From: Streptomyces sp. Ncost-T10-10d | Lineage (GTDB): Bacteria; Actinomycetota; Actinomycetes; Streptomycetales; Streptomycetaceae | NCBI RefSeq assembly: GCF_900091955.1 | Contig: NZ_FMDF01000104.1 | Span: forward strand, 1-37,616 | DNA: 37,616 nt | Reading direction: 5' to 3' | Program-made: the position numbers and the translations under genes | Shown: positions 18,565-29,238 of the stretch, piece by piece | Position numbering within the stretch: position 1 is the stretch's first letter | How the letters are laid out: each line of letters starts with the position of its first letter | The notes under the pieces: generated by a model | Databases searched by the model: none | Told to the model about the DNA's origin: nothing | Seen by the model: the letters and a program-made list of their open reading frames with translations, nothing else

Positions 18565-18597
18565 GAGGGGCGTATCCGGTCACCGGATACGCCCCTC
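18565..18597 (-). terminator. Hairpin terminator after pheT
   Basis: A 16-bp perfect stem (18565-18580 / 18582-18597) around one base, 27 nt beyond the pheT stop. On the + strand it is followed by TTT; on the - strand, the relevant one, it lacks a U-tract but should still terminate or stabilise the mRNA end. Confidence 0.7.
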
Positions 18598-18623
18598 TTT
18601 CATGATGTGTGCCGCATGAGGCG

Positions 18624-21136
18624 TTACGCGCCCCGCAGCACCGCGCCCGTCCGCTCGGCGGCCAGGGCCACCGCCGCGTCGCGGGCGGCCGTGGCCTCGT
18701 CCACGGTCAGCGTGCGGTCCGCCGCGCGGAAGCGCAGCGCGTACGCCAGGGACTTGCGGCCCGCACCGATCTGGTCGCCGGTGAAGACATCGAACAGCCG
18801 CAGCGATTCGAGGAGTTCACCCGCGCCCGCACGCAGCGCCTGCTCCACCTCGGCGGCGGGGACGCTCTCGGCGACGATCAGCGCGACGTCCTGGGTCGCC
18901 ACCGGGAAGGCGGAGATCCGCGGCGCTTGGAGGGCGCCCTGAGACGCCTGCTCCAGCAGGTCCAGGTTCAGCTCCATCGCGCAGCTGCGCGCGGGCAGGT
19001 GCAGCGCCTTGACCACGCGCGGGTGCAGCTCACCGGCGTATCCGACGGTGTGCTCCGCTGCGTCGATCACCACGGCGAGCTCGGCGCAGCGGCCAGGGTG
19101 CCACGGACCGTACTGGCCCTGTCGGACGATCAGTTCGGCCCCCGCCTCACGGGCGACCGTGCGGGCGGACTCGATCGCGTCCGCCCAGTCGGCCGGGCGG
19201 CCCTTGCCCCACCAGCCGGCCTGCTCACGCGCACCGGCGAGCACGACGGCGACATGGCGCGGCTGCACCGGCAGAACCCCGCTCAGACCGGCGATCTCCT
19301 CGTCGGTCGGACGGCGGTGGACCGGCAGCCGTACCGCGATGCCCTCCTGCTCGGGAGCCCGGAAGACCAGGCCCGCCTCGAAGAGCGCCAGGTCGTGGCT
19401 GCCCCGGCCGTCGTTGCGGCGCAGCGCACCGAGCAGCCCGGGCAGCAGCGTCGTGCGCAGCGCGGGCTCCTCGTCGGAGAGCGGGTTGACCAGCCTCACC
19501 AGGCTACGGTTCTCGTCGTCCACCGGGATGTCGAGCTGGTCGAGTACCTGCTCGCCGATGAACGGGTAATTCAGCGCCTCGACATAGCCGGCGCCGGCCA
19601 GCGCGCGGCCGACGCGGCGGTACAGCCGCTGCCGCTCGGTGAGCCCGCGGCCCGAGGGCGGCTTGGGCAGCGTCGAGGGGAGGTTCTCGTACCCCTCGAG
19701 CCGGATGACCTCTTCGGCCAGATCGTTCGGCTCGCCCAGGTCGGGACGCCAGGACGGGACCGTGACGACCAGCTCGTCCTGCCCGTAGACGTCGCAGCCG
19801 ACCTCCTGGAGACGGCGTACGACGGTCTCGCGGCCGTAGTCGACGCCCGCGACACGGTCCGGGTGGTTCGCCGACATGGTGATCGTCCGGGGCGCGGACG
19901 GCGCGATGATCTCCGTGACACCGGCCTCGGCGGTGCCGCCCGCGAGAAGCACCAGCAGGTCGACGGTCCGCTGCGCGGCAGCTGCCGCGGCCTGCGGGTC
20001 GGCGCCGCGCTCGAAGCGCTTGGACGCCTCGGAGGCCAGCTTGTGGCGGCGCGCGGTACGGGCGATGGAGATTGCGTCGAAGTGCGCTGCCTCGATGACG
20101 ACCTCGGTGGTGGCACCAACCTGGTCGTCGTGGTCGGCGACCTCGGTGTTGGCGCCGCCCATGACACCCGCGAGACCGATCGGCCCGCGGTTGTCGGTGA
20201 TCACCAGGTCTGCGGGGTCCAGCACCCGCTGGACGCCATCGAGAGTGGTGAGCTTCTCGCCGGGCTCGGCGCGGCGCACCCCGATCGGCCCGTCGAGACG
20301 GGAGCGGTCGTAGGCGTGCAGCGGCTGGCCCAGCTCGAGCATCACGTAATTGGTGACGTCGACGGCGAGCGAGATCGGGCGCATCCCGGCCTTCTGGAGC
20401 CTGCGCTGCAGCCAGATCGGGGAACGGGCCTCGGGCTCCAGTCCGACGACCGTACGCGCGGTGAAGCGGTCGCAGCCGATCGGGTCGGCCACCTTCACCA
20501 CGTAGCCGTACGAGTTCGGGGCGGGGACGTCGAGAAGCGCCGGGTCGCGCAGCGGCAGGCCGTACGCGATGGCGGTCTCGCGGGCGACACCGCGCATCGA
20601 CAGGCAGTAGCCGCGGTCGGGCGTGACCGCGATGTCGAGGACCTCGTCGACGAGTTCGAGCAGCTCGATCGCGTCGATGCCGACCTCGTGCTCGGGCGGC
20701 AGCACGATAATGCCGCCGCTGCCGTCGTCGCCCATGCCGAGCTCGTCGCCCGAGCAGATCATGCCGTGCGAGGTCTTGCCGTACGTCTTGCGCGCGGCGA
20801 TCGCGAAGTCACCGGGCAGTACGGCGCCCGGCAGGACCACGACGACCTTGTCGCCGACGGAGAAGTTGCGCGCGCCGCAGACGATCTCCTGCGGCTCGCC
20901 GGTGCCGTTGGCCTGGCCGACGTCGACGGTGCAGAAGCGGATGGGCTTCTTGAACTCCGTCAGCTCCTCGATGGTGAGGACCTTGCCGACGACAAGGGGG
21001 CCCTTGAGCCCGGCGCCGAGCTGCTCGACGGTCTCGACCTCGAGGCCGGCGGACACAAGTTTGGCCTGGACGTCACGACCGGTCTCCGTCGCCGGCAGGT
21101 CGACGTACTCCCGCAGCCAAGAAAGCGGGACCCGCA

Positions 21137-21137
<1 letters not shown>
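18624..21137 (-). CDS. pheT: Phenylalanine-tRNA ligase beta subunit
   Basis: Beta chain (837 residues) of the alpha2-beta2 enzyme charging tRNA-Phe. Domains in order: N-terminal [15 protein letters not shown], the EMAP/tRNA-binding-like domain (about 40-150, [24 protein letters not shown]), B3/B4 editing domain (about 210-390, [18 protein letters not shown]), B5 domain (about 405-480), catalytic-like core (about 500-720) and C-terminal FDX-ACB anticodon-binding domain (about 745-837, [14 protein letters not shown]). The ATG shares one base with the pheS stop (TGATG), giving coupled translation. Confidence 0.98.
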
Positions 21138-22372
<1,235 letters not shown>

Positions 22373-22410
22373 CTAAGGGTCACAGGATGTGTGGGAGGCC
22401 CGTGGGCTGC

Positions 22411-23574
22411 TCAGACCAGGTAGGCCGGCGTGCTCACGGGCAGGATAAATCGGAATTCCGCGCCGCCGCCGGGGCCGCGGCCGACCGTGATCGTGCCGCC
22501 GTGCGCCTCGACGATGCCCTTGACGATGTACAGGCCCAGGCCCGTACCGCCGCGCTTGCTCCCCCGCCAGAAGCGGGTGAAGACACGGCCCATCGACTCC
22601 TCGGGGATGCCAGGGCCTTCGTCGCTCACGGTGACGGCCGTTCCCTTCTCGTCGCTCTTCGCGGGTGCGGGTGCGACTTCGATGGTGACGGTTCCCTCGC
22701 CGTGGCGCACCGCGTTTTCCAACAGGTTGCCGAGCACCTGGTCGACCTTGTCCGGGTCGGCCCAGACCGCCGGCAGCGGCTGGCAGGTACGGACGAGGAA
22801 GCGGTCGGGCGTCTGGCCGTTCGCGGTGAGGGCCTGGATGTGGCGTTCGACGGCGGCGGAGAGGTCCACGGGCTGCCGTCGCAGCTCCAGCCGGCCGGAG
22901 TCGATCCGGGAGATGTCGAGCAGTTCGGCGATGAGCCGGGTGACACGGCCCGCGTCTGCGTCGACGGTCTCCAGCATCAGGCGCTTCTGGTCGTCGGTGA
23001 ACCGTTCCCATTTGGCGAGGAGGGTCGCGGTGAAGCCCTTGACGGAGGTCAGCGGGGAGCGCAGCTCGTGGGCGACGATCGCGATCAGCTCGGCGTGGCT
23101 GCGTTCGGTGCGGCGACGCGCCTCGGTGCCGCGCAGCGAGATCACCAGACGGCGTACGGGGCCGGTCGGGTGCTCTCGTACGTACCGTGCGGAGACCAGG
23201 ACCTCTCGGCCGCCGGGCAGCAGCAGATTGCGCTCGGGCTGACCGACCCTGGTGGCGAGGCCGCCGTACGGATCGGTCAGCGCCCACCAGCGGCGGCCCT
23301 TGAGGTCCTCCAGCGGCAGCGCGTGTTCCAGGGGGCGGCCGAGAGCGGCGGTCCGGGGCACGGCGGTGATCCGGGCGGCCGCGGAGTTGAAGCAGATGAC
23401 CCGGCCGGTCTCGTCGGCGATGACCAGGCCGTCGGGGAGGTCGTCGGGATCGACGATCGCATCGACCTGTCCGAGATCCGGTCCTTCGGCCGGTTCGCCC
23501 GCCGTGCCGGGGCCTTCACCGGCGCGCACGACGGCCGCGTGTGTCTCGCGCGGCCTGCTCATGCCGACAGCCAT
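22411..23574 (-). CDS. Soluble PAS-histidine kinase
   Basis: Orphan sensor histidine kinase of 387 residues with no membrane segment. PAS-like domain (about 38-150, DGLVIADETGRVICFNSAAARI), HisKA domain with H169 in IVAHELRSPLTSVKGF, HATPase with N287 (NLLENAVRH), G1 DEGPGIP (318-324) and G2 GTGLGLYIVKGI (343-354). No response regulator is encoded nearby, so its partner is elsewhere. It follows the same direction as pheST, ending 146 bases before pheS. ATG at 23574 is in the family-like position after a G-rich site. TAGGGT near 23627-23632 could be its -10. Confidence 0.93.
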   Translation of the reverse strand: MAVGMSRPRETHAAVVRAGEGPGTAGEPAEGPDLGQVDAIVDPDDLPDGLVIADETGRVICFNSAAARITAVPRTAALGRPLEHALPLEDLKGRRWWALTDPYGGLATRVGQPERNLLLPGGREVLVSARYVREHPTGPVRRLVISLRGTEARRRTERSHAELIAIVAHELRSPLTSVKGFTATLLAKWERFTDDQKRLMLETVDADAGRVTRLIAELLDISRIDSGRLELRRQPVDLSAAVERHIQALTANGQTPDRFLVRTCQPLPAVWADPDKVDQVLGNLLENAVRHGEGTVTIEVAPAPAKSDEKGTAVTVSDEGPGIPEESMGRVFTRFWRGSKRGGTGLGLYIVKGIVEAHGGTITVGRGPGGGAEFRFILPVSTPAYLV

Positions 23575-23712
23575 ATCCCGTACCCCACCTCTCGAACCGG
23601 TGCAGTGGGCCCCCGAGTTGGTCACCCTACTAGTCGTCGGTGACGGAGCGACACCCTGCGGGGGCGCACTGCTGCGGTCCGCCGTTCGGCGGGGTACGGG
23701 GCACGGTGTCGG

Positions 23713-25035
23713 TCAGACGGCGACCTCGACGCGGTCCCCGGCCGGCCGGGCCGCCCGTTCACGCCTCATGAGCGATCCGGAGGCGAACGATCCGGCGGCC
23801 GTGCAGGCCGCGATCACCATCAGGAGCAGGGCCGCACCCCACGAGGCACCGTTCGCCGCACCGGTCAGCGAGGTGGCGAGCAGCGGTACGAATCCGGCCA
23901 CGACGCCCGCGAGGTTGTAGGACATCGCGACGGCGCTGTAGCGGAACGCCTCGGGGAACATTCCGGAGACCACGGCGCCGATGGGGGCGTACGGAATGGA
24001 GAGTGCGCCGATCCCGAGCCCCACCCCGAGGTAGACCAGTGCGGGCTTGCCGGTGTCGACGAGCCAGAAGGCCGGGAAGGCGACGGCCATCGTGACGAGG
24101 CCGCCGATGGCACAGACCGTCCAGGCGCCGATCCGGTCGGCGATCCGCCCCGCCACGACGAGCACGACGATCTCGACGACCGAGCCGATGACGGTGGCGT
24201 TCAGCATCACGGACTTGTCGATGCCCAGCTCGTCGGTGCCGTACGAAATGATGAACGTGGTCATCAGGAAGAAGCCGCCGACACCGAGCAGGGCCGCGCC
24301 GATGCCGATGATCATGCGGCCCCAGGTGCGGCGGAACGCCTCGATGAGCGGTGCGGGCTTCGGGCCGTTCTTCTCCGCGTCGGCGAGCATCGCGTGGAAG
24401 ACCGGCGACTCCTCGATCCGCAGCCGCATGTAGAGCGCGAAGCCGAGCAGCGGGAACGCGGCGAGGAACGGCAGACGCCAGCCCCAGGAGTAGAAGGAGT
24501 CGTCGGGCAGCATCCCGACGAGGGCGAACGCGCCGGACGAGATCAGCGTGCCGACGGGCGAGCCGAGCTGCGGGATCGAGGAGTAGCTGCCGTGCTTCTC
24601 CTTCGGTGTGTGCTCCAGCGTGAGCAGCATGGCGCCGCTCCACTCACCGCCGACCGAGATCCCCTGCAGGAAGCGGAGGAGTGCGAGGAGGACGGGGGCC
24701 CAGATACCGATGGTGGCGTAGCTGGGCAGCAGGCCGATACAGCCGGTGGTGACGCCCATCATCACGACGGTGATGATCAGGGCGACCTTGCGGCCGTAGC
24801 GATCGCCGATGTGGCCGAAAACGGCCGCACCGATGGGGCGGGCGACAAAGCCCACGGCGAAGGTGACGAAGGACGCGATGGTGCCCACGGCCGGGTCCAG
24901 CTCGGGGAAGAAGAGCCGGTTGAAGACCAGGGCGGCGGCGGTGCCGTAGAGGAAGTAGTCGTACCACTCCAGGGCGGTGCCGGTGAAGGCGGCGATCAGC
25001 AGTCGCCGGATGTCCTTGATGTCGGGCGAGCTCAC
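23713..25035 (-). CDS. MHS-family MFS transporter
   Basis: Twelve-helix major facilitator of the metabolite:H+ symporter group, 440 residues. Signature features: N-terminal DIKDIRRLLIAAFTGTALEWYDYFLYGTAAAL style (FTGTALEWYDYFLYG), loop 2-3 GHIGDRYGRK, ISVGGEWSGAMLLTLEH, and RLRIEESPVF in the central loop. Relatives carry citrate, proline/betaine, shikimate or related organic acids; the substrate here is unknown. The start GTG at 25035 overlaps the TGA of the upstream amidohydrolase (GTGA), with AGGAG about 6 nt before it. It is the last gene of the ureAB-ureC-amidohydrolase operon and probably imports that pathway's substrate. Confidence 0.92.
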   Translation of the reverse strand: MSSPDIKDIRRLLIAAFTGTALEWYDYFLYGTAAALVFNRLFFPELDPAVGTIASFVTFAVGFVARPIGAAVFGHIGDRYGRKVALIITVVMMGVTTGCIGLLPSYATIGIWAPVLLALLRFLQGISVGGEWSGAMLLTLEHTPKEKHGSYSSIPQLGSPVGTLISSGAFALVGMLPDDSFYSWGWRLPFLAAFPLLGFALYMRLRIEESPVFHAMLADAEKNGPKPAPLIEAFRRTWGRMIIGIGAALLGVGGFFLMTTFIISYGTDELGIDKSVMLNATVIGSVVEIVVLVVAGRIADRIGAWTVCAIGGLVTMAVAFPAFWLVDTGKPALVYLGVGLGIGALSIPYAPIGAVVSGMFPEAFRYSAVAMSYNLAGVVAGFVPLLATSLTGAANGASWGAALLLMVIAACTAAGSFASGSLMRRERAARPAGDRVEVAV

Positions 25036-26774
25036 ACGTTCTCCTGGGGACGGAGGGCCTGGTGGCCTTGGGGGGACGGGGGAACGGGCTGTGCGGGTGT
25101 GCGGGTGGCGGCCTGGGCCGCGAGGCCGTGCGGGTCGTGGACGGGATCGCCGTCGACGACGGTCGCGAGGACCTGGAGCGAGCCGATCCGGTCCGGATCG
25201 GTGCGGAGCGGGTCGGCGTCGAGGATCGTGAGGTCGGCGAGCTGCCCGGGGACGAGGCGCCCCTTGCGGCCGCCGAAGCCGGTGGCGCGGGCGGAGCCCT
25301 CGGTCCAGGCCCGCAGGGCATCGAGGACCGGGACGCGCTCGTCGGGCCCGTACACCGCACCCGAGCCGGTGCGCCGCTGCACCATGGCCTGGATGGCGGG
25401 CAGCGGGGCGCCGGGCGCGACGGGCCGGTCGGAGCTGCCGGGTACGGGCAGCCCGAGGTCGAGCAGCGAGCGCAACCGGTAGGACCAGGCGGTGCGCCGC
25501 GCGCCGAGCGACTCCGCCATGGCGTCGCCGAACGGCGGCAGGAAGTTGTGCTGCGGTACGGGGACCACGCCGAGTTCGGCGAACCGTCCGAGCTGGTCGG
25601 GGCGGACCACTCCGGCATGCTCGATGCGGTGGAGCACGCCGGGGCGCGGGAGCTCGCGCTGAGCGCGGGCGAATGCGTCGAGCGCGAGGTCGACGGCCCG
25701 GTCGCCGATGGCATGGGCGGCGACGGTCCAGCCGGAGCGGTGGGCGGCGACGACGGTTTCGGTCATGGCGTCGGCGTCGTTCTGGAGGTATCCGGTGGGG
25801 TTGGCCGCCTCTGCCTCGTTGTGCGGGCAGCCGCAGAAGGGTTCGGTGACGGCGGCGGTCCGGCCGAGCAGGGAACCGTCCAGGAAGATCTTGACGGGGC
25901 CGAGGGAGAGCCGGTCGTCGCCGAAGCCGGTGCGTATCCCGAGGTCGAGCCCGAGGCCGATGCCGTCGTCGGCGTGCGAGACCAGCGGGTGCAGGACGTC
26001 GGAGGCGGCCATCAGCTGCGCGCGGGTGTGGAGCCTGCCGGTGTCGCGGGCGAGCTGGTACGCGGCGAGTTCGACGGGAGTGTGGCCGATCCAGCCGCCG
26101 CCGATGCCGGCCTCCGTGAAGCTGGTGATGCCTTCGGTGAGGTAGTGGCGGGTGGCGGCTCCGACGGCGTCGGCGACGGTCTCCACGGGGTACGGGAGTA
26201 CGTGCCGCTGCACGAGGCGCTGGGCGGTCTCCTCCAGGAGTCCGTCGGGCCGGCCGTCCTCGTCGCGGGAGACGACCCCGCCGTCCGGGTCGGTGAAGCC
26301 TTCGGCCAGGATGCCCGCGAGGCGCAGCACCGGGGTGTTGACGACGCAGGCGTGGCCGGAGGTGTGCTTCAGCCACACCCGCCGGCCGCCCGCGGCCCGG
26401 TCGAGGGCGTCGCGGTGCGGGTAGCGCCCGCCGGTCCGGTTGTGGTCGAGTCCGGCGCCGATCACCCAGGCGTCCTCGGGCAGCGTGGCGGCGTACGCGG
26501 CCACGGCGTCGTACACCTCGTCGACGGTCCGTGCGCCGGAGACGTCGAGCTGGGTGAGAGTGAGGCCGAACCACGCGGAGTGGCAGTGGGCGTCGTTGAA
26601 GCCGGGCACGACCGTGGCGCCGCCCGCGTCGACGACCCGGGCGGCCGGGAGGTGCTCGACCTCCTCGTCGAGCCCGACGATGCGGCCGTGCAGTGCGCCG
26701 AGGGTGCGGGCGGTGGGCCGGGCGTCGTCGAGGGTCAGGATGTTCGCGTTGCGGACCAGCAGATCGAGTTTCAC
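25032..26774 (-). CDS. YtcJ-like amidohydrolase
   Basis: Metal-dependent hydrolase of the amidohydrolase superfamily (Amidohydro_3/YtcJ type), 580 residues, cytoplasmic. Metal-binding HxH motif in VPGFNDAHCHSAWFGL (about 58-73), further ligand regions VKIFLDGSLLGRTA, GWTVAAHAIGDRAV and VLHRIEHAGVV, and the C-terminal GRLVPGQLADLTILD strand of the composite beta sandwich. Substrates of this group are N-acylated or cyclic amides; unknown here. GTG at 26774 is the only start that keeps the KLDLLVRNANILTLDD strand; it has no ribosome site, so translation may depend on the ureC-like gene upstream. Between the two genes lies a 15-bp triple repeat. Confidence 0.9.
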   Translation of the reverse strand: MKLDLLVRNANILTLDDARPTARTLGALHGRIVGLDEEVEHLPAARVVDAGGATVVPGFNDAHCHSAWFGLTLTQLDVSGARTVDEVYDAVAAYAATLPEDAWVIGAGLDHNRTGGRYPHRDALDRAAGGRRVWLKHTSGHACVVNTPVLRLAGILAEGFTDPDGGVVSRDEDGRPDGLLEETAQRLVQRHVLPYPVETVADAVGAATRHYLTEGITSFTEAGIGGGWIGHTPVELAAYQLARDTGRLHTRAQLMAASDVLHPLVSHADDGIGLGLDLGIRTGFGDDRLSLGPVKIFLDGSLLGRTAAVTEPFCGCPHNEAEAANPTGYLQNDADAMTETVVAAHRSGWTVAAHAIGDRAVDLALDAFARAQRELPRPGVLHRIEHAGVVRPDQLGRFAELGVVPVPQHNFLPPFGDAMAESLGARRTAWSYRLRSLLDLGLPVPGSSDRPVAPGAPLPAIQAMVQRRTGSGAVYGPDERVPVLDALRAWTEGSARATGFGGRKGRLVPGQLADLTILDADPLRTDPDRIGSLQVLATVVDGDPVHDPHGLAAQAATRTPAQPVPPSPQGHQALRPQENV

Positions 26775-26780
26775 GGGCGA

Positions 26781-26825
26781 AGGGCTTTCGGGCTCAGGGC
26801 TTTCGGGCTCAGGGCTTTCGGGCTC
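26781..26825 (-). repeat. Three perfect 15-bp tandem repeats with three in-frame stops
   Basis: On the - strand the unit is TGAGCCCGAAAGCCC-like, repeated three times, plus a short partial copy. In the ureC-like frame each unit starts with TGA, so the stop codon is triplicated. In the amidohydrolase frame the repeats would encode a PESPE-type peptide upstream of its GTG. Confidence 0.9.
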
Positions 26826-28509
26826 AGGCGAGGTGGTGCAGCTGCGCCAGCGGCACGACGTCGGCGGCGGGGGTGGCGGTGGGGACGCCGTCGACCAGGA
26901 CGGGTGCCGGTTCACGGGGCACGACGACGTGCGGGGTCGCGGTGTTGTGGAGCATGTCGGCGCGGGTGAGGCCGCGGGAGCCGCGGATCGGCGCGTAGGT
27001 GAGTCCCTTGGGCAGCGCCGCCCGGGCGGCCCGGTCCGCCAGCGCGGCCTCGGCGACGAAGATCCGGGAGAGCCGCGCGGGCGCCTGGCCGAGGGCGCCG
27101 AAGTAGGGCTTGTACGTACGGGGCTGGGTCAGCCGGGTCGATCCCGAACCGGACCCCGTGTTGCCCCATGCCACGAATCCGGCCTTGATGACCAGTTCGG
27201 GCTTCGAGCCGAAGTAGGCGGGGTGCCAGAGCACCAGGTCGGCGAGGCGCCCCACCTGAGCGGTGCCGACCTCGTGCGCGAGGCCGTGGGCGATCGCCGG
27301 GTTGAGGGTGATCTTGGCGAGGTAGCGCAGGGCCCGCTGGTTGGCGCGGTGCTCGACGCCGCCCTCCCCGGCCGCCCGTGCCTGGAGGTGGGCGAGCTGC
27401 CAGGTGCGGCGGACGGTCTCGGCGATGCGGCCCATGCCCATGGAGTCGGAGTTGACGATGGAGATCGCGCCGAGGTCGTGCAGGGCGTTCTCGGCGGCGA
27501 TCGCATGGGCACGGATACGGCCCTTGGATATCTCCACGTCGCTGGCCGAGTGGTGGTTCTGCCGGTGCACGGTCATCGTCATCGGGAACAGTTCCCCGAC
27601 GGTGTTCGGGGTGTACGGGATGGTCGGCGTGGTCGACGACGGCAGGATGTTCGGCTCGGAGAGGATCTCCAGCAGATCGGGGTGACCTCCACCACCCTCC
27701 ACGTGGTACGCGTGCACGGTCCGGCCCCGGGTGGAGCCGATGGTGTCGCGCAGATAGCCGGACTCGTTCATGGAGTCGGTGTGCAGGGCGACCGGCAGAT
27801 CGGCGGCCTCGGCGGTGTCGAGGCAGTTGTCGATGATGCGCGGGGTGGCCCCGAAGTCCTCGTGGATCTTGAAGCCGCCGGCCCCGGCGAGCACGGACTC
27901 GTCGAGCAGGGTGCGGGAGCTGGACGAACCGCGGGCCAGGAACGCGATGTTGAGCGGGGTGCCCTGCCAGGAACTCATCAGGGTGTGCAGATTGTGGGCC
28001 GGATTGCAGCCGATCTCCCAGACCCCGCCGAGTCCCATGCCGACGAGCGTGGTGACTCCGGCCGCGAGCGCTGCGGGCGCCACCTCGGGCGAGGAGAGAT
28101 GGACATGGCTGTCCACGATGCCGGGGGTGGCGATCAGCCCCTCGCCGGGGACGACGGAGGTGTGCGAGTCGATGGCGTACTCGACCGGCATCACGTCCGG
28201 GTTGCCGACGCCGCCGACGGAGACGATCCGGCCGTCCTTGATGCCGATGTCGGTCTTGCGGACGCCGAGAACCGGGTCCATGAGGACGACTCCGGCGACC
28301 ACCATGTCCAGGGCGGAGTCCCGGTCGGAACGGGGCGAGGCCAGCAGCCCGTCGCGTACGGTCTTGCCGCAGCCGCCGAGCAGTTCGTCGCCGGGGGTGC
28401 CGTCGTCGGCCTCCACCTCGACCCAGAGCGAGGTGTCGCCGAGCCGGATCCGGTCACCGGTGGTGGGACCGTACAGAGCGTTGTACGTACGGCGGTCGAT
28501 GCTGGTCAT
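26824..28509 (-). CDS. Urease alpha-subunit (UreC) paralogue with altered active site
   Basis: UreC relative of 561 residues; urease splits urea to ammonia and carbamate using two Ni ions. Metal ligands are present: H135, H137, carbamylated-Lys position K214 (GGFKIHEDFGATP), H243, H269 and D355 (NSDSMGMGR); the flap His (H315) and its Arg (R331) also remain. Differences from canonical enzymes: the mobile-flap Cys is V314 (TVHRQN instead of VCHHLD), the Gly-rich loop after H269 is shorter (HVEGGGGHPD versus HTEGAGGGHAPD), and the pocket loop GTGPAxGT is replaced by GLGGVWEIG. Activity on urea is thus uncertain; a larger urea-like substrate is possible. ATG overlaps the ureAB stop (ATGA). No ureDEFG is nearby. 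Confidence 0.93.
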   Translation of the reverse strand: MTSIDRRTYNALYGPTTGDRIRLGDTSLWVEVEADDGTPGDELLGGCGKTVRDGLLASPRSDRDSALDMVVAGVVLMDPVLGVRKTDIGIKDGRIVSVGGVGNPDVMPVEYAIDSHTSVVPGEGLIATPGIVDSHVHLSSPEVAPAALAAGVTTLVGMGLGGVWEIGCNPAHNLHTLMSSWQGTPLNIAFLARGSSSSRTLLDESVLAGAGGFKIHEDFGATPRIIDNCLDTAEAADLPVALHTDSMNESGYLRDTIGSTRGRTVHAYHVEGGGGHPDLLEILSEPNILPSSTTPTIPYTPNTVGELFPMTMTVHRQNHHSASDVEISKGRIRAHAIAAENALHDLGAISIVNSDSMGMGRIAETVRRTWQLAHLQARAAGEGGVEHRANQRALRYLAKITLNPAIAHGLAHEVGTAQVGRLADLVLWHPAYFGSKPELVIKAGFVAWGNTGSGSGSTRLTQPRTYKPYFGALGQAPARLSRIFVAEAALADRAARAALPKGLTYAPIRGSRGLTRADMLHNTATPHVVVPREPAPVLVDGVPTATPAADVVPLAQLHHLA

Positions 28510-29117
28510 GCGCGCTGCTCCTCGGACTGGGCGTGCTGCGGGTGACGGGAGAGGGGGATCAGCGAGACCTCCCGGGACTCCCCCGGTTCGAAGGCCAGCG
28601 CGGTGCCGGCCGCGATGTCCAGCCGCAGCCCCCGCGCCGCTTCCCGGTCCAGCTCCAGGGCCGCGTTCACCTCGTGCAGCGGATAGTGCGAGGAGACGAA
28701 CACCGTACGGTCACCGGTGTTGCGGAGGGTGAGGGTGGTGCGTGGACGCCCCTCGTTGATCCGTACCGGATCGGGGGCGGTCCGTACGGCACCGGGTGCG
28801 GTGTCGGGTGACCCCGGGCCGATCGGCCGGTCGACGGCGACGAGGGCGGTGCCGCTCGGGAAGAGCGCCTCGACCTGCACGGTGGTGACGATGTCGGCCA
28901 CGCCGTCCATCACGTCGGCCTCGGTGAGCACGGAGCGGCCCACCTCGATCACCTCGTCCAGACCGAGTCCGTCCCAGGCGGCCTCCAGCACCTCGTCGCA
29001 GATCAGCGCGATGGCCTCCGGCGTGTTCAGCCGCCGGCCGCGCGCCCTGCGGCGGCGGGCCAGTTCGGCGACGGTGAACAGCTGGAGACGCTCCTGCTCG
29101 CGAGGCGTCAGATGCAC
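28506..29117 (-). CDS. Fused urease gamma-beta subunit (UreA-UreB)
   Basis: Single protein of 203 residues joining UreA (1-100: HLTPREQERLQLFTVAELAR, LNTPEAIALICDEVLEAA, VQVEALFPSGTALV) to UreB (about 118-200: NTGDRTVFVSSHYPLHEVNA, LDIAAGTALAFEPGESREV). The UreB C-terminal tail (GFRGEV in canonical proteins) is missing or diverged, and the linker is Pro/Ala-rich. It should assemble with the UreC paralogue encoded next, whose start overlaps its stop. Start GTG at 29117 has GGGAGG 8 nt upstream. It is the first gene of the leftward operon, divergent from PucR. Confidence 0.94.
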   Translation of the reverse strand: MHLTPREQERLQLFTVAELARRRRARGRRLNTPEAIALICDEVLEAAWDGLGLDEVIEVGRSVLTEADVMDGVADIVTTVQVEALFPSGTALVAVDRPIGPGSPDTAPGAVRTAPDPVRINEGRPRTTLTLRNTGDRTVFVSSHYPLHEVNAALELDREAARGLRLDIAAGTALAFEPGESREVSLIPLSRHPQHAQSEEQRA

Positions 29118-29238
29118 TGCCAGGACCTCCCTGAATGCGGTGGGCCCGGAGGGGGATTCCGGATTGCCTCAGCTTCAAGGGCAACGAGCACAGATCCAAC
29201 GTCGAAACATCACCCGTACGGCCCCTTACATTGGTCAT
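29118..29238. promoter_or_regulatory. Divergent control region, ureAB operon / pucR-like gene
   Basis: A 121-base gap between the ureAB GTG and the PucR-type ATG. TACATT at 29227-29232 is a likely -10 for the regulator, 6 nt from its ATG, implying a leaderless mRNA. The ureAB side has a conventional leader with ribosome site. No clear palindrome was seen; the regulator probably binds here. Confidence 0.55.

Noticed and set aside
25062..28545. Long + strand open frames opposite the amidohydrolase and ureC
   Set aside because: Gly/Val/Arg-rich shadow sequence; the opposite strand encodes clear enzymes.
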